64,000 nt of DNA from Pseudorhodoplanes sinuspersici (GTDB taxonomy: Bacteria > Pseudomonadota > Alphaproteobacteria > Rhizobiales > Xanthobacteraceae). The notes beneath the pieces were generated by a model that worked only from the letters and a program-made list of their open reading frames with translations, was not told where the DNA came from and searched no databases. The translations under genes were made by a program, and so were the position numbers. Shown here piece after piece: positions 7,152-15,696 of this stretch (positions within the stretch are counted from its first letter, which is position 1; the number at the start of each line of letters is the position of its first letter). The stretch is taken from contig NZ_CP021112.1 of the NCBI RefSeq assembly GCF_002119765.1, positions 5,140,501 through 5,204,500 of the forward strand, read 5' to 3'.

Positions 7152-7355
7152 TTATTTTCGCTTCTTGGCTTTCGCCTTGCGCGTCGTTGTTCGCCGCTTC
7201 GTGGCTTTCCGCTTCTTGGCCTTGCGCGTGCTGCGCGTCTCATCCTGGCTGAGAACAGACGCCGCAAGCTGCATAACTTCGCGCTGCGTCGCCTTTGCAC
7301 CCTGCAAGACGCGCGAGGCGATTTTCGACAATGCACCGCTTGATTGCCTTGCCAT
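7152..7355 (-). CDS. Small basic histone-like protein
   Basis: A 67-residue protein with a short helical head (SSGALSKIASRVLQGAKATQ) and a tail of about 25 residues that is nearly all Lys, Arg, Thr and Ala (KKRKATKRRTTTRKAKAKK). The ATG at 7355 has an excellent ribosome site, AAGGAGG, six bases upstream, so the gene is very likely translated; a longer frame from 7436 is not needed. The tail resembles histone H1-like or HU-extension tails and probably binds nucleic acid, which is inference. Confidence 0.72.
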   Translation of the reverse strand: MARQSSGALSKIASRVLQGAKATQREVMQLAASVLSQDETRSTRKAKKRKATKRRTTTRKAKAKKRK

Positions 7356-7451
7356 GATGCCTCCTTCAGCAAATGGGCTCCGTTTGCAACTCCCGCGCGC
7401 TATGGAACTTCCGACACTGGATAAAGTTCCGCGCACAACACAAGGATTGGA

Positions 7452-7754
7452 ATGCAGAAGGTCATTTCAGATCTGTGGAACGGACGAACACCGCTGCCGC
7501 GCGCCTTCTGGGAATATGCGATCTGCTATGGGACGCTGCTGAATCTCGTGACCACATTCGCGTCATTGGCGGCGCTGTCGATGGGCGCGGCAGGTCTCGT
7601 CGCGCTCGCGCTTCACTTCATGCCACTTCCCTACAATCTTTTCGCCGTTGTCGCAGTGTGGCGCAGCGCCGGCCATTATCGCGGATCTGCAAGCTGGGCT
7701 CTGCTGTCCCGCATCGGCGTCATCGTGTGGGCATTGATCGCCAGCGTTGCATGA
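7452..7754 (+). CDS. Small integral membrane protein
   Basis: A 100-residue protein with about three hydrophobic stretches: LLNLVTTFASLAALSMGAAG (near 29-48), a weaker span at LPYNLFAVVAVW, and a terminal span at RIGVIVWALIASVA. It starts LWNGRTPLPRAFWEYAICYG, a pattern seen in short rhizobial membrane proteins of unknown role. AAGGA lies five bases or so before ATG 7452. It is divergent from the basic small protein at 7152-7355. Confidence 0.7.
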   Translation: MQKVISDLWNGRTPLPRAFWEYAICYGTLLNLVTTFASLAALSMGAAGLVALALHFMPLPYNLFAVVAVWRSAGHYRGSASWALLSRIGVIVWALIASVA

Positions 7755-7931
7755 TTGTGGATCCGTGCGCGACTTCATCGCGCCAATGGCTGAGCGGGTG
7801 CGTCAATGACCGAGTTAATCAGTGACACCCGCCACGGCGTAGTCTGTGCTCAGTTGCACAACACCTTGCCGATGATGTGGGTGAGATCCTTTTGCAAACG
7901 CTCGCTATAGACGCAGCGCCCCGTGGCAAAC

Positions 7932-7964
7932 AAAAACCCCCGGCGCTCATCGCGCACGGGGGCT
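7932..7964 (-). terminator. Rho-independent terminator for the DUF3597 gene
   Basis: On the minus strand a GCCCCCG...CGGGGG stem is followed by a run of five T, 25 bases after the DUF3597 stop. The orientation and T tract match intrinsic termination of that gene. Confidence 0.75.
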
Positions 7965-7988
7965 TCGTTAACTGCAGACTGAAAGCGA

Positions 7989-8375
7989 TCAGTCCTTGAG
8001 ATCGGCCGGCACCTTGCCACCATTCTCGGCCAGCTTTTTCATCACGTGCTTGTGCAGCCAGATGTTCATCTTGGCGGAGTCATTCATGTCACCGGTATAT
8101 TTAAGTTCCTTGGCGAGTTCCTGACGGGCCTTGAGGCTTGAATCGAGGTCAAGGACCTTCATCAGGTCGACGATCGACTTCTTCCAGTCGAGCTTCTCTT
8201 TTTTCTTGGCCGCCATTTCCGATACGACCTTCTCGACATCGACCTCCGACATGGTCCCGCCACCAGCCGCGCCTGTCGTCGCGCCGCTATCGGCCGGCGC
8301 CGCAGCCGAACCGGTACTCGCGGCCGAAGTGCTGGAGCCGAAAATCGTCGACATAATCTTCCCGAAAATACTCAT
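7989..8375 (-). CDS. DUF3597 domain protein
   Basis: A 128-residue protein. It starts MSIFGKIMSTIFGSS, followed by an Ala/Ser/Gly-rich linker (about 14-45) and a DUF3597 domain: VVSEMAAKKKEKLDWKKSIV, then DLMKVLDLDSSLKARQELAK and LHKHVMKKLAENGGKVP. The domain resembles a small helical phage LysM-region-like module; its role is unknown. AGGAGAG sits just before ATG 8375. It has its own terminator, so it is monocistronic. Confidence 0.9.
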   Translation of the reverse strand: MSIFGKIMSTIFGSSTSAASTGSAAAPADSGATTGAAGGGTMSEVDVEKVVSEMAAKKKEKLDWKKSIVDLMKVLDLDSSLKARQELAKELKYTGDMNDSAKMNIWLHKHVMKKLAENGGKVPADLKD

Positions 8376-9205
8376 CTTGTTCTCTCCTGCTTGCCGTCGC
8401 CTCCGAACACCGATTCTCTCATCGAGCAAGCGCCCCAGGCACGTGTTCAGTGTAACTCAATTTTGGCGGAAATCGTCGCATCATCGCCCGGTTTTCGCCG
8501 TTCCCTCATATGACGCGATCAATACATCGGGATGACGTGCAGGCTCCTCCGGATACCTGCGGCGGCGCCGATGAAGCAGAAAATCTCGTAAAAAGAATGG
8601 GTTAACCCATAAAATGATGGCTGCGGTGCGCACTGCTCACTTGCTATCCATGCATCCGCGTCTTAATAAGAGTCTGCTTATGGTTTGCACAGTTCCGGTT
8701 CGTGCCGCGTTCAGGCACCCGGCACGCCCGTCTCGGAGAGGCTCCGGCAAGAGGTCCGGACGCAGAGGTGGCGGGCGTAAGGGTCCCAAACCGACCCCCT
8801 GCCACGTTGCAGGCGGCGGATGACCCGACCAGCCGGTGTCGAGAAAATTTGTATCTTGGGATTCAGTATTGGATCGCAAGGACGACCGGAAGGGGCGCCA
8901 AAGTCAGGCGCCATGCAGAAACCCTGAGCGAAGGACTAAACCGCGGCCGCGCGTCAACGCGAAGGGCCGCCCCGCCACGGGTATTGAAGTGATGGCGCAG
9001 GTGGAAGCCAGGATCGGTTCTCTAGAAAGCGGACATGTCCGCGAGACCGGACCGCGCACGACTTCAGCATCCAAACATTCAGTCACACCATTGTCCCCTC
9101 GCCCGCGCCACGTTCCGATTCTCCAGGCTAGCCTGCTGCATGCCAGCACGCATCGGCCCTGGACGTTGACGCACGCGGCGCCGCCCGGGGCCCAGAGAAC
9201 ATTCG
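8376..9205 (+). other. Long intergenic leader region upstream of rne
   Basis: 830 bases without a convincing gene; open frames here are short and mutually overlapping. It holds a 14-base perfect palindrome (8597-8610, ATGGGTTAACCCAT). From about 8700 on it is GC-rich with strong stem potential, for example GGCGCC at 8894-8899 pairing with GGCGCC at 8907-8912. RNase E commonly controls its own mRNA through a structured 5' leader (known in Escherichia coli). A long leader here fits such autoregulation, which is inference. Confidence 0.45.
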
Positions 9206-12200
9206 ATGTCCAACAAAATGCTGATCGACGCGACCCATCCGGAAGAAACCCGGGTGGTCGTCCTGCGCGGCAACCGTGTCGAGGAGTTCGACTTTGAAAG
9301 CGCAAGCCGCAAGCAGCTTCGCGGCAATATCTATCTCGCCAAAGTCACCCGTGTAGAGCCCTCGCTGCAGGCGGCCTTCGTCGACTACGGCGGTAACCGT
9401 CACGGCTTCCTGGCCTTTTCGGAAATCCATCCCGACTATTACCAGATCCCGGTCGCCGACCGGCAGGCGCTGCTGGAAGACGAGCGTCGCTCGCACACCG
9501 ACGACGAAGACGACAATGGCGGCGCCCAGAGCAAAGGCGAGCGGCGCGGTGGACGCCGCGGCCGTCACAGCCGTCGCGGTTCCAATCGCAATCGCAACCG
9601 CGATGTCGTGCGCAGCGATGTCATCGAAGGACAGACGGAAACGCCGGTCATCGACAAGGAAGCGCCGCACCATTCGTTCGAGGGCGATGCGCCAGAACAG
9701 GTGCTGAATGATAACGGCGACCAGTTCACACAGCAGGAATATTCCCGCGAGGCTGGTGAGACCGTCGCCGAAGCCACGTCAGGCGAACCGCAGCCGCAGG
9801 ACGTCACACCACAGGTGTCCGAAGAGCCGGTGACGCCGCAAACATCCGAGCAGCCGGAAGCGAAAGAACCATCCAGCGAAGCCTCGGAAGCGAGCGTCGC
9901 TCCGGAAGCGAGCCCCGCCAGCGCCGCGGCCGTGGAATATGATGCGGGCGTTCCGGTTGAATCCGTTTCGGCGGCGTACGACAATGACGATGCCGACAAT
10001 GACAATGCCGACAAAACGGCTGAAGACGCACCGGGCATTGCGGCCGACGCCAGCACTGACGACGAGCATGGCGCAGACGATCATGCCAGCGACGATCGCA
10101 GCACCGATCATGAAGATCGCAGCACCGATCATAATGGTGACGATGAAAACGACGACGACGATGGTGAGGAATCGGAAGAGTCGGACGAGGAAGAAGTCGT
10201 CGAATCGGTCGGTGGCGATGCCATCGAAGAGGTGATGGAGCGCGCTCCGCGCTATCGCCGCCATTACAAGATCCAGGAAGTCATCAAGCGCCGCCAGGTG
10301 ATGCTGGTGCAGGTGGTGAAGGAAGAGCGCGGCACCAAGGGCGCTGCGCTGACCACCTACCTCTCACTCGCCGGCCGTTACTCGGTGTTGATGCCCAACA
10401 CCGCGCGTGGCGGCGGCATCTCCCGCAAGGTCACCAATGCGGAAGACCGCAAGCACATGAAGGAAATCGCCGAGGCGCTTGAGGTGCCGGAGGGCATGGG
10501 CGTGATCCTGCGCACCGCCGGCGCGGCCCGCACCAAGATCGAGATCAAGCGCGACTTCGAATATCTGTTGCGGCTGTGGGAAACGGTGCGCGACCTGACG
10601 CTGAAATCCACCGCCCCCACCCTCGTTTACGAGGAAGGCTCGCTGGTCAAGCGCGCAATCCGCGACCTCTATCACAAAGACATTGAAGAGATCGTGGTTG
10701 AAGGCGAAGCCGCCTATCGCGAGGCCAAAGACTTCATGCGCATGCTCATGCCGAGCGCGGTGAAGAGCGTTGTGCCCTACAGCGATGCGCAGCCGATCTT
10801 CACCCGTTACGGTATCGAGTCGCAGCTCGATGCGATGTTCCAGCCGACCGTGCAGCTCAAGTCGGGCGGCTATATCGTCATCAACCAGACCGAAGCTTTG
10901 GTTGCGATCGACGTGAATTCAGGACGCGCCACGCGCGAGCATTCGATCGAGGACACGGCGACCAAGACCAATTCCGAAGCGGCGGTCGAAATCGCACGGC
11001 AGCTCCGGTTGCGCGACCTTGCCGGCCTGATCGTGATCGACTTCATCGACATGGACGAAGGCCGCAACAACCGGTCGGTCGAACGCAAGCTCAAAGACGC
11101 GCTGAAGAGCGACCGCGCCCGTATCCAGGTCGGCCGCATCTCGCATTTCGGCCTGATGGAAATGTCGCGCCAGCGCATCCGCTCGTCGGTGCTGGAGAGT
11201 TCGACCGAAACCTGCCCGCATTGCGGCGGTACCGGCCATGTCCGCGCCGTCTCGTCGGTGGCGTTGCAGCTCGTGCGCGGCGTCGAAGAGACGCTGCTCA
11301 AGGGCGCAACTCACAATCTCATCGTGCGCTCGCGCTCCGACGTCGCGATCTACGTGCTCAACCACAAGCGCGCGCATCTGCGCATGCTGGAAGAGCGCTT
11401 CAAGATCACGATCGCGGTGACGGTCGATCCGACGCTGACCGGACACCCCTCCTTCGCCATCGATCGCGGCGAGCAGGTGATGTCGATGGATCAGGCCAAG
11501 GCCATCGCTGCGACCATCAAGCCGGATTCGATTCCGGTTTATGCCGAGGACGAGGATATCGAGGTGGTCGAGGATGAAGTCCTCGACGAACTCGAAGCCG
11601 AAGGCGAAGAAACCGCGGAGGCGCAGGAGCAGCAGGAACCGACCGGCCGCCGCAAGCGTCGCCGTGGACGCCGCGGCCGCGGTCGCGATGGCGAAGGCCG
11701 TGAACAGGCGGAAGCGTCCGCCGTGCCGTCCGAAGGCGATGAGATCGCGGCGGGTGAAGCCGTTTCTTCCGACGGCGAAGCTGCAGCCGAGGATGCCACC
11801 GCATCCGCTGACGGCGATAGCGAAGGCGACAGGCGACGCCGCCGGCGCGGCCGCCGGGGTGGACGCCGCAATCGCCGTGATCGCGATGGTCAGCCTGACG
11901 ACGCAACTGGTGATGAAGCGTCTGGTGAGGACGTTGCCCGCGACGACATTGCCGCAAAGCATGACGAGCCGGTCGACAAAGAGGCGGTGCAGGATGCGGT
12001 TCTTGCCATCGAAAACACTGGCTCCTCTCCGCAGGACGAACCGCAGCCACTGATCGCTGAAACACCGGCTGCCGAACCCGCCCCCGCTTCTCAGGCCTTC
12101 GAGGCACCGCAGGCACCGGCCGAACGCGAACAGCCCGTTGTTCGGCGCCGCTCGACGGTTCGCGAAGCGCCACCGGTGTATTCTTCGAACGGAGAAGCAG

Positions 12201-12325
12201 CGCCGACCTATGCGCCGCCGGCTCCGCCGCCCACATCGGCTCCGGTTGAATCTGCCGAGCCTGCTGCCGAGACGGCGACGCAGGAGAAGCCGCGGCGGTT
12301 TGGCTGGTGGTCAAAGCGTATCTGA
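9206..12325 (+). CDS. rne: Ribonuclease E (Rne/Rng family)
   Basis: Essential endoribonuclease that starts mRNA decay and processes rRNA and tRNA; it scaffolds the degradosome on the inner membrane. 1039 residues. The S1 domain begins at residue ~35 (GNIYLAKVTRVEPSLQAAFV) and is interrupted by about 250 low-complexity acidic residues before resuming at RYRRHYKIQEVIKRRQVMLV, as in other alphaproteobacteria. The DNase I-like catalytic part has the two Mg-binding Asp in VAIDVNSG and VIDFIDMD. The Zn-link is CPHCGG. The C-terminal ~270 residues alternate acidic stretches with Arg-rich RNA-binding blocks (GRRKRRRGRRGRGRDG, DRRRRRRGRRGGRRNRRDRD) and end in RRFGWWSKRI. Start ATG 9206. Confidence 0.98.
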   Translation: MSNKMLIDATHPEETRVVVLRGNRVEEFDFESASRKQLRGNIYLAKVTRVEPSLQAAFVDYGGNRHGFLAFSEIHPDYYQIPVADRQALLEDERRSHTDDEDDNGGAQSKGERRGGRRGRHSRRGSNRNRNRDVVRSDVIEGQTETPVIDKEAPHHSFEGDAPEQVLNDNGDQFTQQEYSREAGETVAEATSGEPQPQDVTPQVSEEPVTPQTSEQPEAKEPSSEASEASVAPEASPASAAAVEYDAGVPVESVSAAYDNDDADNDNADKTAEDAPGIAADASTDDEHGADDHASDDRSTDHEDRSTDHNGDDENDDDDGEESEESDEEEVVESVGGDAIEEVMERAPRYRRHYKIQEVIKRRQVMLVQVVKEERGTKGAALTTYLSLAGRYSVLMPNTARGGGISRKVTNAEDRKHMKEIAEALEVPEGMGVILRTAGAARTKIEIKRDFEYLLRLWETVRDLTLKSTAPTLVYEEGSLVKRAIRDLYHKDIEEIVVEGEAAYREAKDFMRMLMPSAVKSVVPYSDAQPIFTRYGIESQLDAMFQPTVQLKSGGYIVINQTEALVAIDVNSGRATREHSIEDTATKTNSEAAVEIARQLRLRDLAGLIVIDFIDMDEGRNNRSVERKLKDALKSDRARIQVGRISHFGLMEMSRQRIRSSVLESSTETCPHCGGTGHVRAVSSVALQLVRGVEETLLKGATHNLIVRSRSDVAIYVLNHKRAHLRMLEERFKITIAVTVDPTLTGHPSFAIDRGEQVMSMDQAKAIAATIKPDSIPVYAEDEDIEVVEDEVLDELEAEGEETAEAQEQQEPTGRRKRRRGRRGRGRDGEGREQAEASAVPSEGDEIAAGEAVSSDGEAAAEDATASADGDSEGDRRRRRRGRRGGRRNRRDRDGQPDDATGDEASGEDVARDDIAAKHDEPVDKEAVQDAVLAIENTGSSPQDEPQPLIAETPAAEPAPASQAFEAPQAPAEREQPVVRRRSTVREAPPVYSSNGEAAPTYAPPAPPPTSAPVESAEPAAETATQEKPRRFGWWSKRI

Positions 12326-12339
12326 CATGAACATCAAAG

Positions 12340-12369
12340 GCAGGCTGTGCAAACAGCCTGCTTTTTTTT
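12340..12369 (+). terminator. Rho-independent terminator of rne
   Basis: A nine-base perfect stem, GCAGGCTGT (12340-12348) with ACAGCCTGC (12353-12361), is followed by eight T (12362-12369). A textbook intrinsic terminator, 15 bases after the rne stop. Confidence 0.93.
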
Positions 12370-12469
12370 AACCGGCCCTGCGTTTGTTAGAGCCGCGACC
12401 AGCGTAGACTTGCCCGTGGCCAAGCTCATGCAGGCCGCTTAAAACCGAACAGATCAGTCGGAGCAAGCC

Positions 12470-14530
12470 ATGAAAAGCGCGTGGGTCGAACGCGACGCGC
12501 AGGTCACCGTCGCGCATTACGCCAAGGCGGGCATTGCGCCTGATCTCGCGCTCCGCGTTTACACCACACGCCTGCTCGGCCGCGATCCAAAGCTTGTCCT
12601 GCATGGTGGCGGCAATACTTCGGTTAAAATGCGCCTGCGCGACCTGAACGGGGACGACACCGAGGTCCTGTGTGTGAAAGGCTCGGGCTGGGACATGGGC
12701 AACATCGAACCGGCGGGCCTGCCGGCGGTGCGGCTCGAAAATTTGCGCAAGCTGCGCATGCGCGATGCCTTGTCCGACGAGGACATGGTGAAAGTGCAGC
12801 GCGCCAACCTGATCGATCCGACGTCGCCCAACCCGTCCGTCGAAACGCTGCTGCACACGTTTCTCCCACACACCTTCATCGACCACACGCATTCCACCGC
12901 CGTGCTCGGCATCGTCGATCAGCCCAACAGCCGCGACTTGTGCGAGGAGATCTATAACGGCCGCATGGGCTTCGTGCGCTATGTCATGCCGGGCTTTGGC
13001 CTCGCCAAGGAAGCGGGTGAGGTGTTCGATAAAAACCCGAAGGTCGAAGGCCTGATCCTCGACAAGCACGGCATCTTCACCTTCGGCGACGACGCGCGGC
13101 AGGCTTACGAGCGCATGATCGACATGGTCACGCTTGCCGAGGAACGGCTGCGGAAGAATCGCAAGTCCGTATTCGTCACCGCGCAATTGCCGCAGAGCGC
13201 CGGCGCGCTGTCCGAGATCGCACCGATCCTTCGCGGTGCGGTCGCCCTGCCCGATGCAAAGATCGAGGGCGCGTGGAAGCGGCTGGTGTTCGATTTCCGC
13301 ACGAGCGATGCGATCCGCAATTTCGTCGATGGCGCCGATGTGCAGCGCTACGCGCGCGTCGGCGTCATCACGCCCGACCACACCATCCGCACTAAGAACT
13401 GGCCGATGATCGTGCCGGCTCCCGACGGCGGCAAGCTCGCCGATTTCAAGCAGGCGGCCAAGATTGCTGCAGGCGAATTCATCGACCATTACAAGGCGTA
13501 CTTCGCCCGCAACAATGATCGCGCCGGCGGCACCAAGACGATGCTCGATCCGGCGCCGCGCGTTATCCTCGTGCCGGGCCTCGGCCTGTTCGGCCTTGGC
13601 CGCTCGAAGAAAGCGGCGAAGGTCGCCGCCGATCTCGCCGAGGCTGCGGTCGAAGGGATCACCGATGCTGAAGCGATCGGCCGCTTCTCCCCGATCGGCG
13701 AAGAGGACATGTTCGACATGGAATACTGGTCGCTGGAACAGGCCAAGCTCGGCGGCGCCAAAGAACCGCCGCTCGCCGGCCAGATCGCGGTGATCACGGG
13801 AGGCGCCGGTGCCATCGGCTTTGCGACGGCGAAAGCTTTTGCTGCGGCTGGCGCGGAAGTCGCCCTGCTCGATCTCGATGGCGATGCAGCCCAAGACAAG
13901 GCCAAGGCAATCGACGGCGCGGCGCTCGGTCTTCCCTGCGATGTGACCGACGATGCGTCGGTCCGCGCGGCGTTCGACATGATCGCCGAGACTTTCGGCG
14001 GTGTCGACATCGTCGTGTCGAATGCCGGCGGGGCCTGGCAAGGCCGCATCGGCGAGGTCAATGACGAAACACTGCGCAAGAGTTTCGAACTGAACTTCTT
14101 CTCGCATCAGCGCGTGGCACAGAATGCCGTGCGTATCATGCTGGCGCAGGGCACCGGCGGGTGCCTGCTCTTCAATACATCGAAACAGGCGATCAATCCG
14201 GGGCCGAATTTCGGTCCCTATGGTTTGCCGAAAGCCGCCACCCTGTTTCTCGCCCGCCAATACGCACTCGATTACGGCGCCGACGGCATTCGTGCCAATG
14301 CCGTGAATGCCGACCGTATCCGCTCCGGCCTGCTCAACGAGGAAATGATTGCCTCACGCGCGCAGGCGCGGGGCCTTTCCGAGAAGGATTATATGTCCGG
14401 CAATCTCCTCCAGCGGGAAGTGACTGCCGACGATGTGGCGCAAGCGTTCCTGCATCAGGCGCTGGCGCTGAAGACCACCGCCGATGTGACCACCGTTGAC
14501 GGCGGCAATATCGCGGCGGCCTTGCGGTAA
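12470..14530 (+). CDS. Bifunctional aldolase / short-chain dehydrogenase (RhaD-type fusion)
   Basis: A 686-residue fusion. Residues ~1-400 form a class II (zinc) aldolase domain with GGGNTSVK near the start, a THS zinc-binding segment (FIDHTHSTAV) and a further His in LDKHGIFTFG. Residues ~425-686 form a short-chain dehydrogenase with the nucleotide motif TGGAGAIGFA, NAGG, and a catalytic Tyr-Lys in YGLPK. Such fusions cleave rhamnulose-1-phosphate or a related sugar phosphate and oxidise the lactaldehyde released (family knowledge). No rhamnose kinase, isomerase or transporter is next to it, so the exact substrate is open. ATG 12470; preceded by the rne terminator. Confidence 0.92.
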   Translation: MKSAWVERDAQVTVAHYAKAGIAPDLALRVYTTRLLGRDPKLVLHGGGNTSVKMRLRDLNGDDTEVLCVKGSGWDMGNIEPAGLPAVRLENLRKLRMRDALSDEDMVKVQRANLIDPTSPNPSVETLLHTFLPHTFIDHTHSTAVLGIVDQPNSRDLCEEIYNGRMGFVRYVMPGFGLAKEAGEVFDKNPKVEGLILDKHGIFTFGDDARQAYERMIDMVTLAEERLRKNRKSVFVTAQLPQSAGALSEIAPILRGAVALPDAKIEGAWKRLVFDFRTSDAIRNFVDGADVQRYARVGVITPDHTIRTKNWPMIVPAPDGGKLADFKQAAKIAAGEFIDHYKAYFARNNDRAGGTKTMLDPAPRVILVPGLGLFGLGRSKKAAKVAADLAEAAVEGITDAEAIGRFSPIGEEDMFDMEYWSLEQAKLGGAKEPPLAGQIAVITGGAGAIGFATAKAFAAAGAEVALLDLDGDAAQDKAKAIDGAALGLPCDVTDDASVRAAFDMIAETFGGVDIVVSNAGGAWQGRIGEVNDETLRKSFELNFFSHQRVAQNAVRIMLAQGTGGCLLFNTSKQAINPGPNFGPYGLPKAATLFLARQYALDYGADGIRANAVNADRIRSGLLNEEMIASRAQARGLSEKDYMSGNLLQREVTADDVAQAFLHQALALKTTADVTTVDGGNIAAALR

Positions 14531-14658
14531 ATTCTTCTCGCCGGGTCGCTTGGCGCAGCAAGCCCGTCCAAGATCGCCTGAACAATAGGATGGCGCCACT
14601 CTTTCATGCCCCATCCCCTCGCCTTAAGTTAATGCTTTAGCAATGTGGAGGCATCGCC

Positions 14659-15495
14659 ATGGCCCAGGCCGTACGACAGCAAACCGAGCCGCAATTCGTC
14701 GAGGCGACGCTCAATTACATGCTCAACAACGGGGAGAAGATCTTCACCCAAACCATGAGCGAAGGCGGCGCGGCCGACACCCGGGCTGGCGGTACGCAGG
14801 ATCCACACCCGGTCACCATCCGCAACGGCCGGCCGCTGGCAAACGAATTCTCGCTCGATCGCGAGGGCTTCCGGTTTGTCGATCACGATACGAAGGTCAA
14901 GGATTTCTTCGACGAGAACGAAATCCGGCAGGTCTATTATCCCGAGATGGAAGCGCTGATCAAAGCGCAGAGCGGCGCAAAACGCGTCGTGGTCTTCGAT
15001 CATACCTTGCGCACCGCAGACGAGGCAGAGCGCGAGGCGCGCAAGATCCGCGAGGTCGTGCCACGGGTGCACAACGACTATACGGAATGGTCAGGTCCCC
15101 AGCGCGTGCGCGATATCCTGCCGGATGAGGCGGAGGACCTCCTCTCCCGCCGCTTTGCCATCATCCAGGTCTGGCGGCCAATCCGCCTTCCGGTGGAGAG
15201 CTTTCCGCTGGCCATGTGCGACGCGCGCAGCATCTCGCCGGACGATCTGATCATCTCCGAACGGCGTTATCCGAACCGCATCGGCCAAACCTATGCGATC
15301 ACCTACAATCCGGCGCACCAATGGTATTGGTTCCCGCTGATGCGGCGCGACGAGGCGATCGTGTTCAAGGTCTATGATTCGCTGAAGGACGGCCGCGCCC
15401 GCTGGAGCGCGCATACGGCCTTTGACGACCCAAGCGCGCCGCCGAATGCGCGACCGCGCGAGAGCATCGAGATCCGGACGCTGGCGTTTTTCTGA
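14659..15495 (+). CDS. CmcJ/NvfI-type oxidoreductase-like protein
   Basis: A 278-residue protein matching the CmcJ/NvfI (GA4-desaturase-like) family. Members include the CmcJ subunit of cephamycin 7-alpha-methoxylation and fungal Fe(II)/2-oxoglutarate-type enzymes. Visible family features: VHNDYTEWSG (His and Asp, possible metal ligands), QVWRPI, YPNRIGQTYAITYNPAHQWY, and the C-terminal His of WSAHTAFDDP with Arg residues near PRESIEIR. Bacterial members are mostly uncharacterised. GGAGG lies nine bases before ATG 14659. No biosynthetic cluster surrounds it, so its substrate is unknown. Confidence 0.82.
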   Translation: MAQAVRQQTEPQFVEATLNYMLNNGEKIFTQTMSEGGAADTRAGGTQDPHPVTIRNGRPLANEFSLDREGFRFVDHDTKVKDFFDENEIRQVYYPEMEALIKAQSGAKRVVVFDHTLRTADEAEREARKIREVVPRVHNDYTEWSGPQRVRDILPDEAEDLLSRRFAIIQVWRPIRLPVESFPLAMCDARSISPDDLIISERRYPNRIGQTYAITYNPAHQWYWFPLMRRDEAIVFKVYDSLKDGRARWSAHTAFDDPSAPPNARPRESIEIRTLAFF

Positions 15496-15502
15496 TTCCA
15501 AT

Positions 15503-15544
15503 ATTCTCCCGTTCGGCTCCGAAGGACCAAAGCGAACGGAGAAT
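15503..15544 (+). terminator. Hairpin after the CmcJ-like gene
   Basis: ATTCTCC-CGTTCG (15503-15515) pairs with CGAACG-GAGAAT (15533-15544), with one extra C, eight bases after the stop codon. A pyrimidine-rich stretch follows. It is a probable transcript end, although a strong T run is missing. Confidence 0.5.
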
Positions 15545-15696
15545 ACTCTTTCCCTGATGCAATCAGCGCGACACGCTGAATGTGTAGCGACAGGCTGCGA
15601 TTTTTCAGATCGTTGACTCTGCGCGCAAGCACTGAAATCTTGCGCATAACGGCGCCTCGACGCGCCGGCTGATAATATTTTTCAGGCGAGGACATC

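Noticed and set aside
12368-14260. 630-codon minus-strand frame under the aldolase/dehydrogenase gene
   Set aside because: A GC-rich shadow of a well-supported gene; its translation is rich in Arg, His and Asp with no domain.
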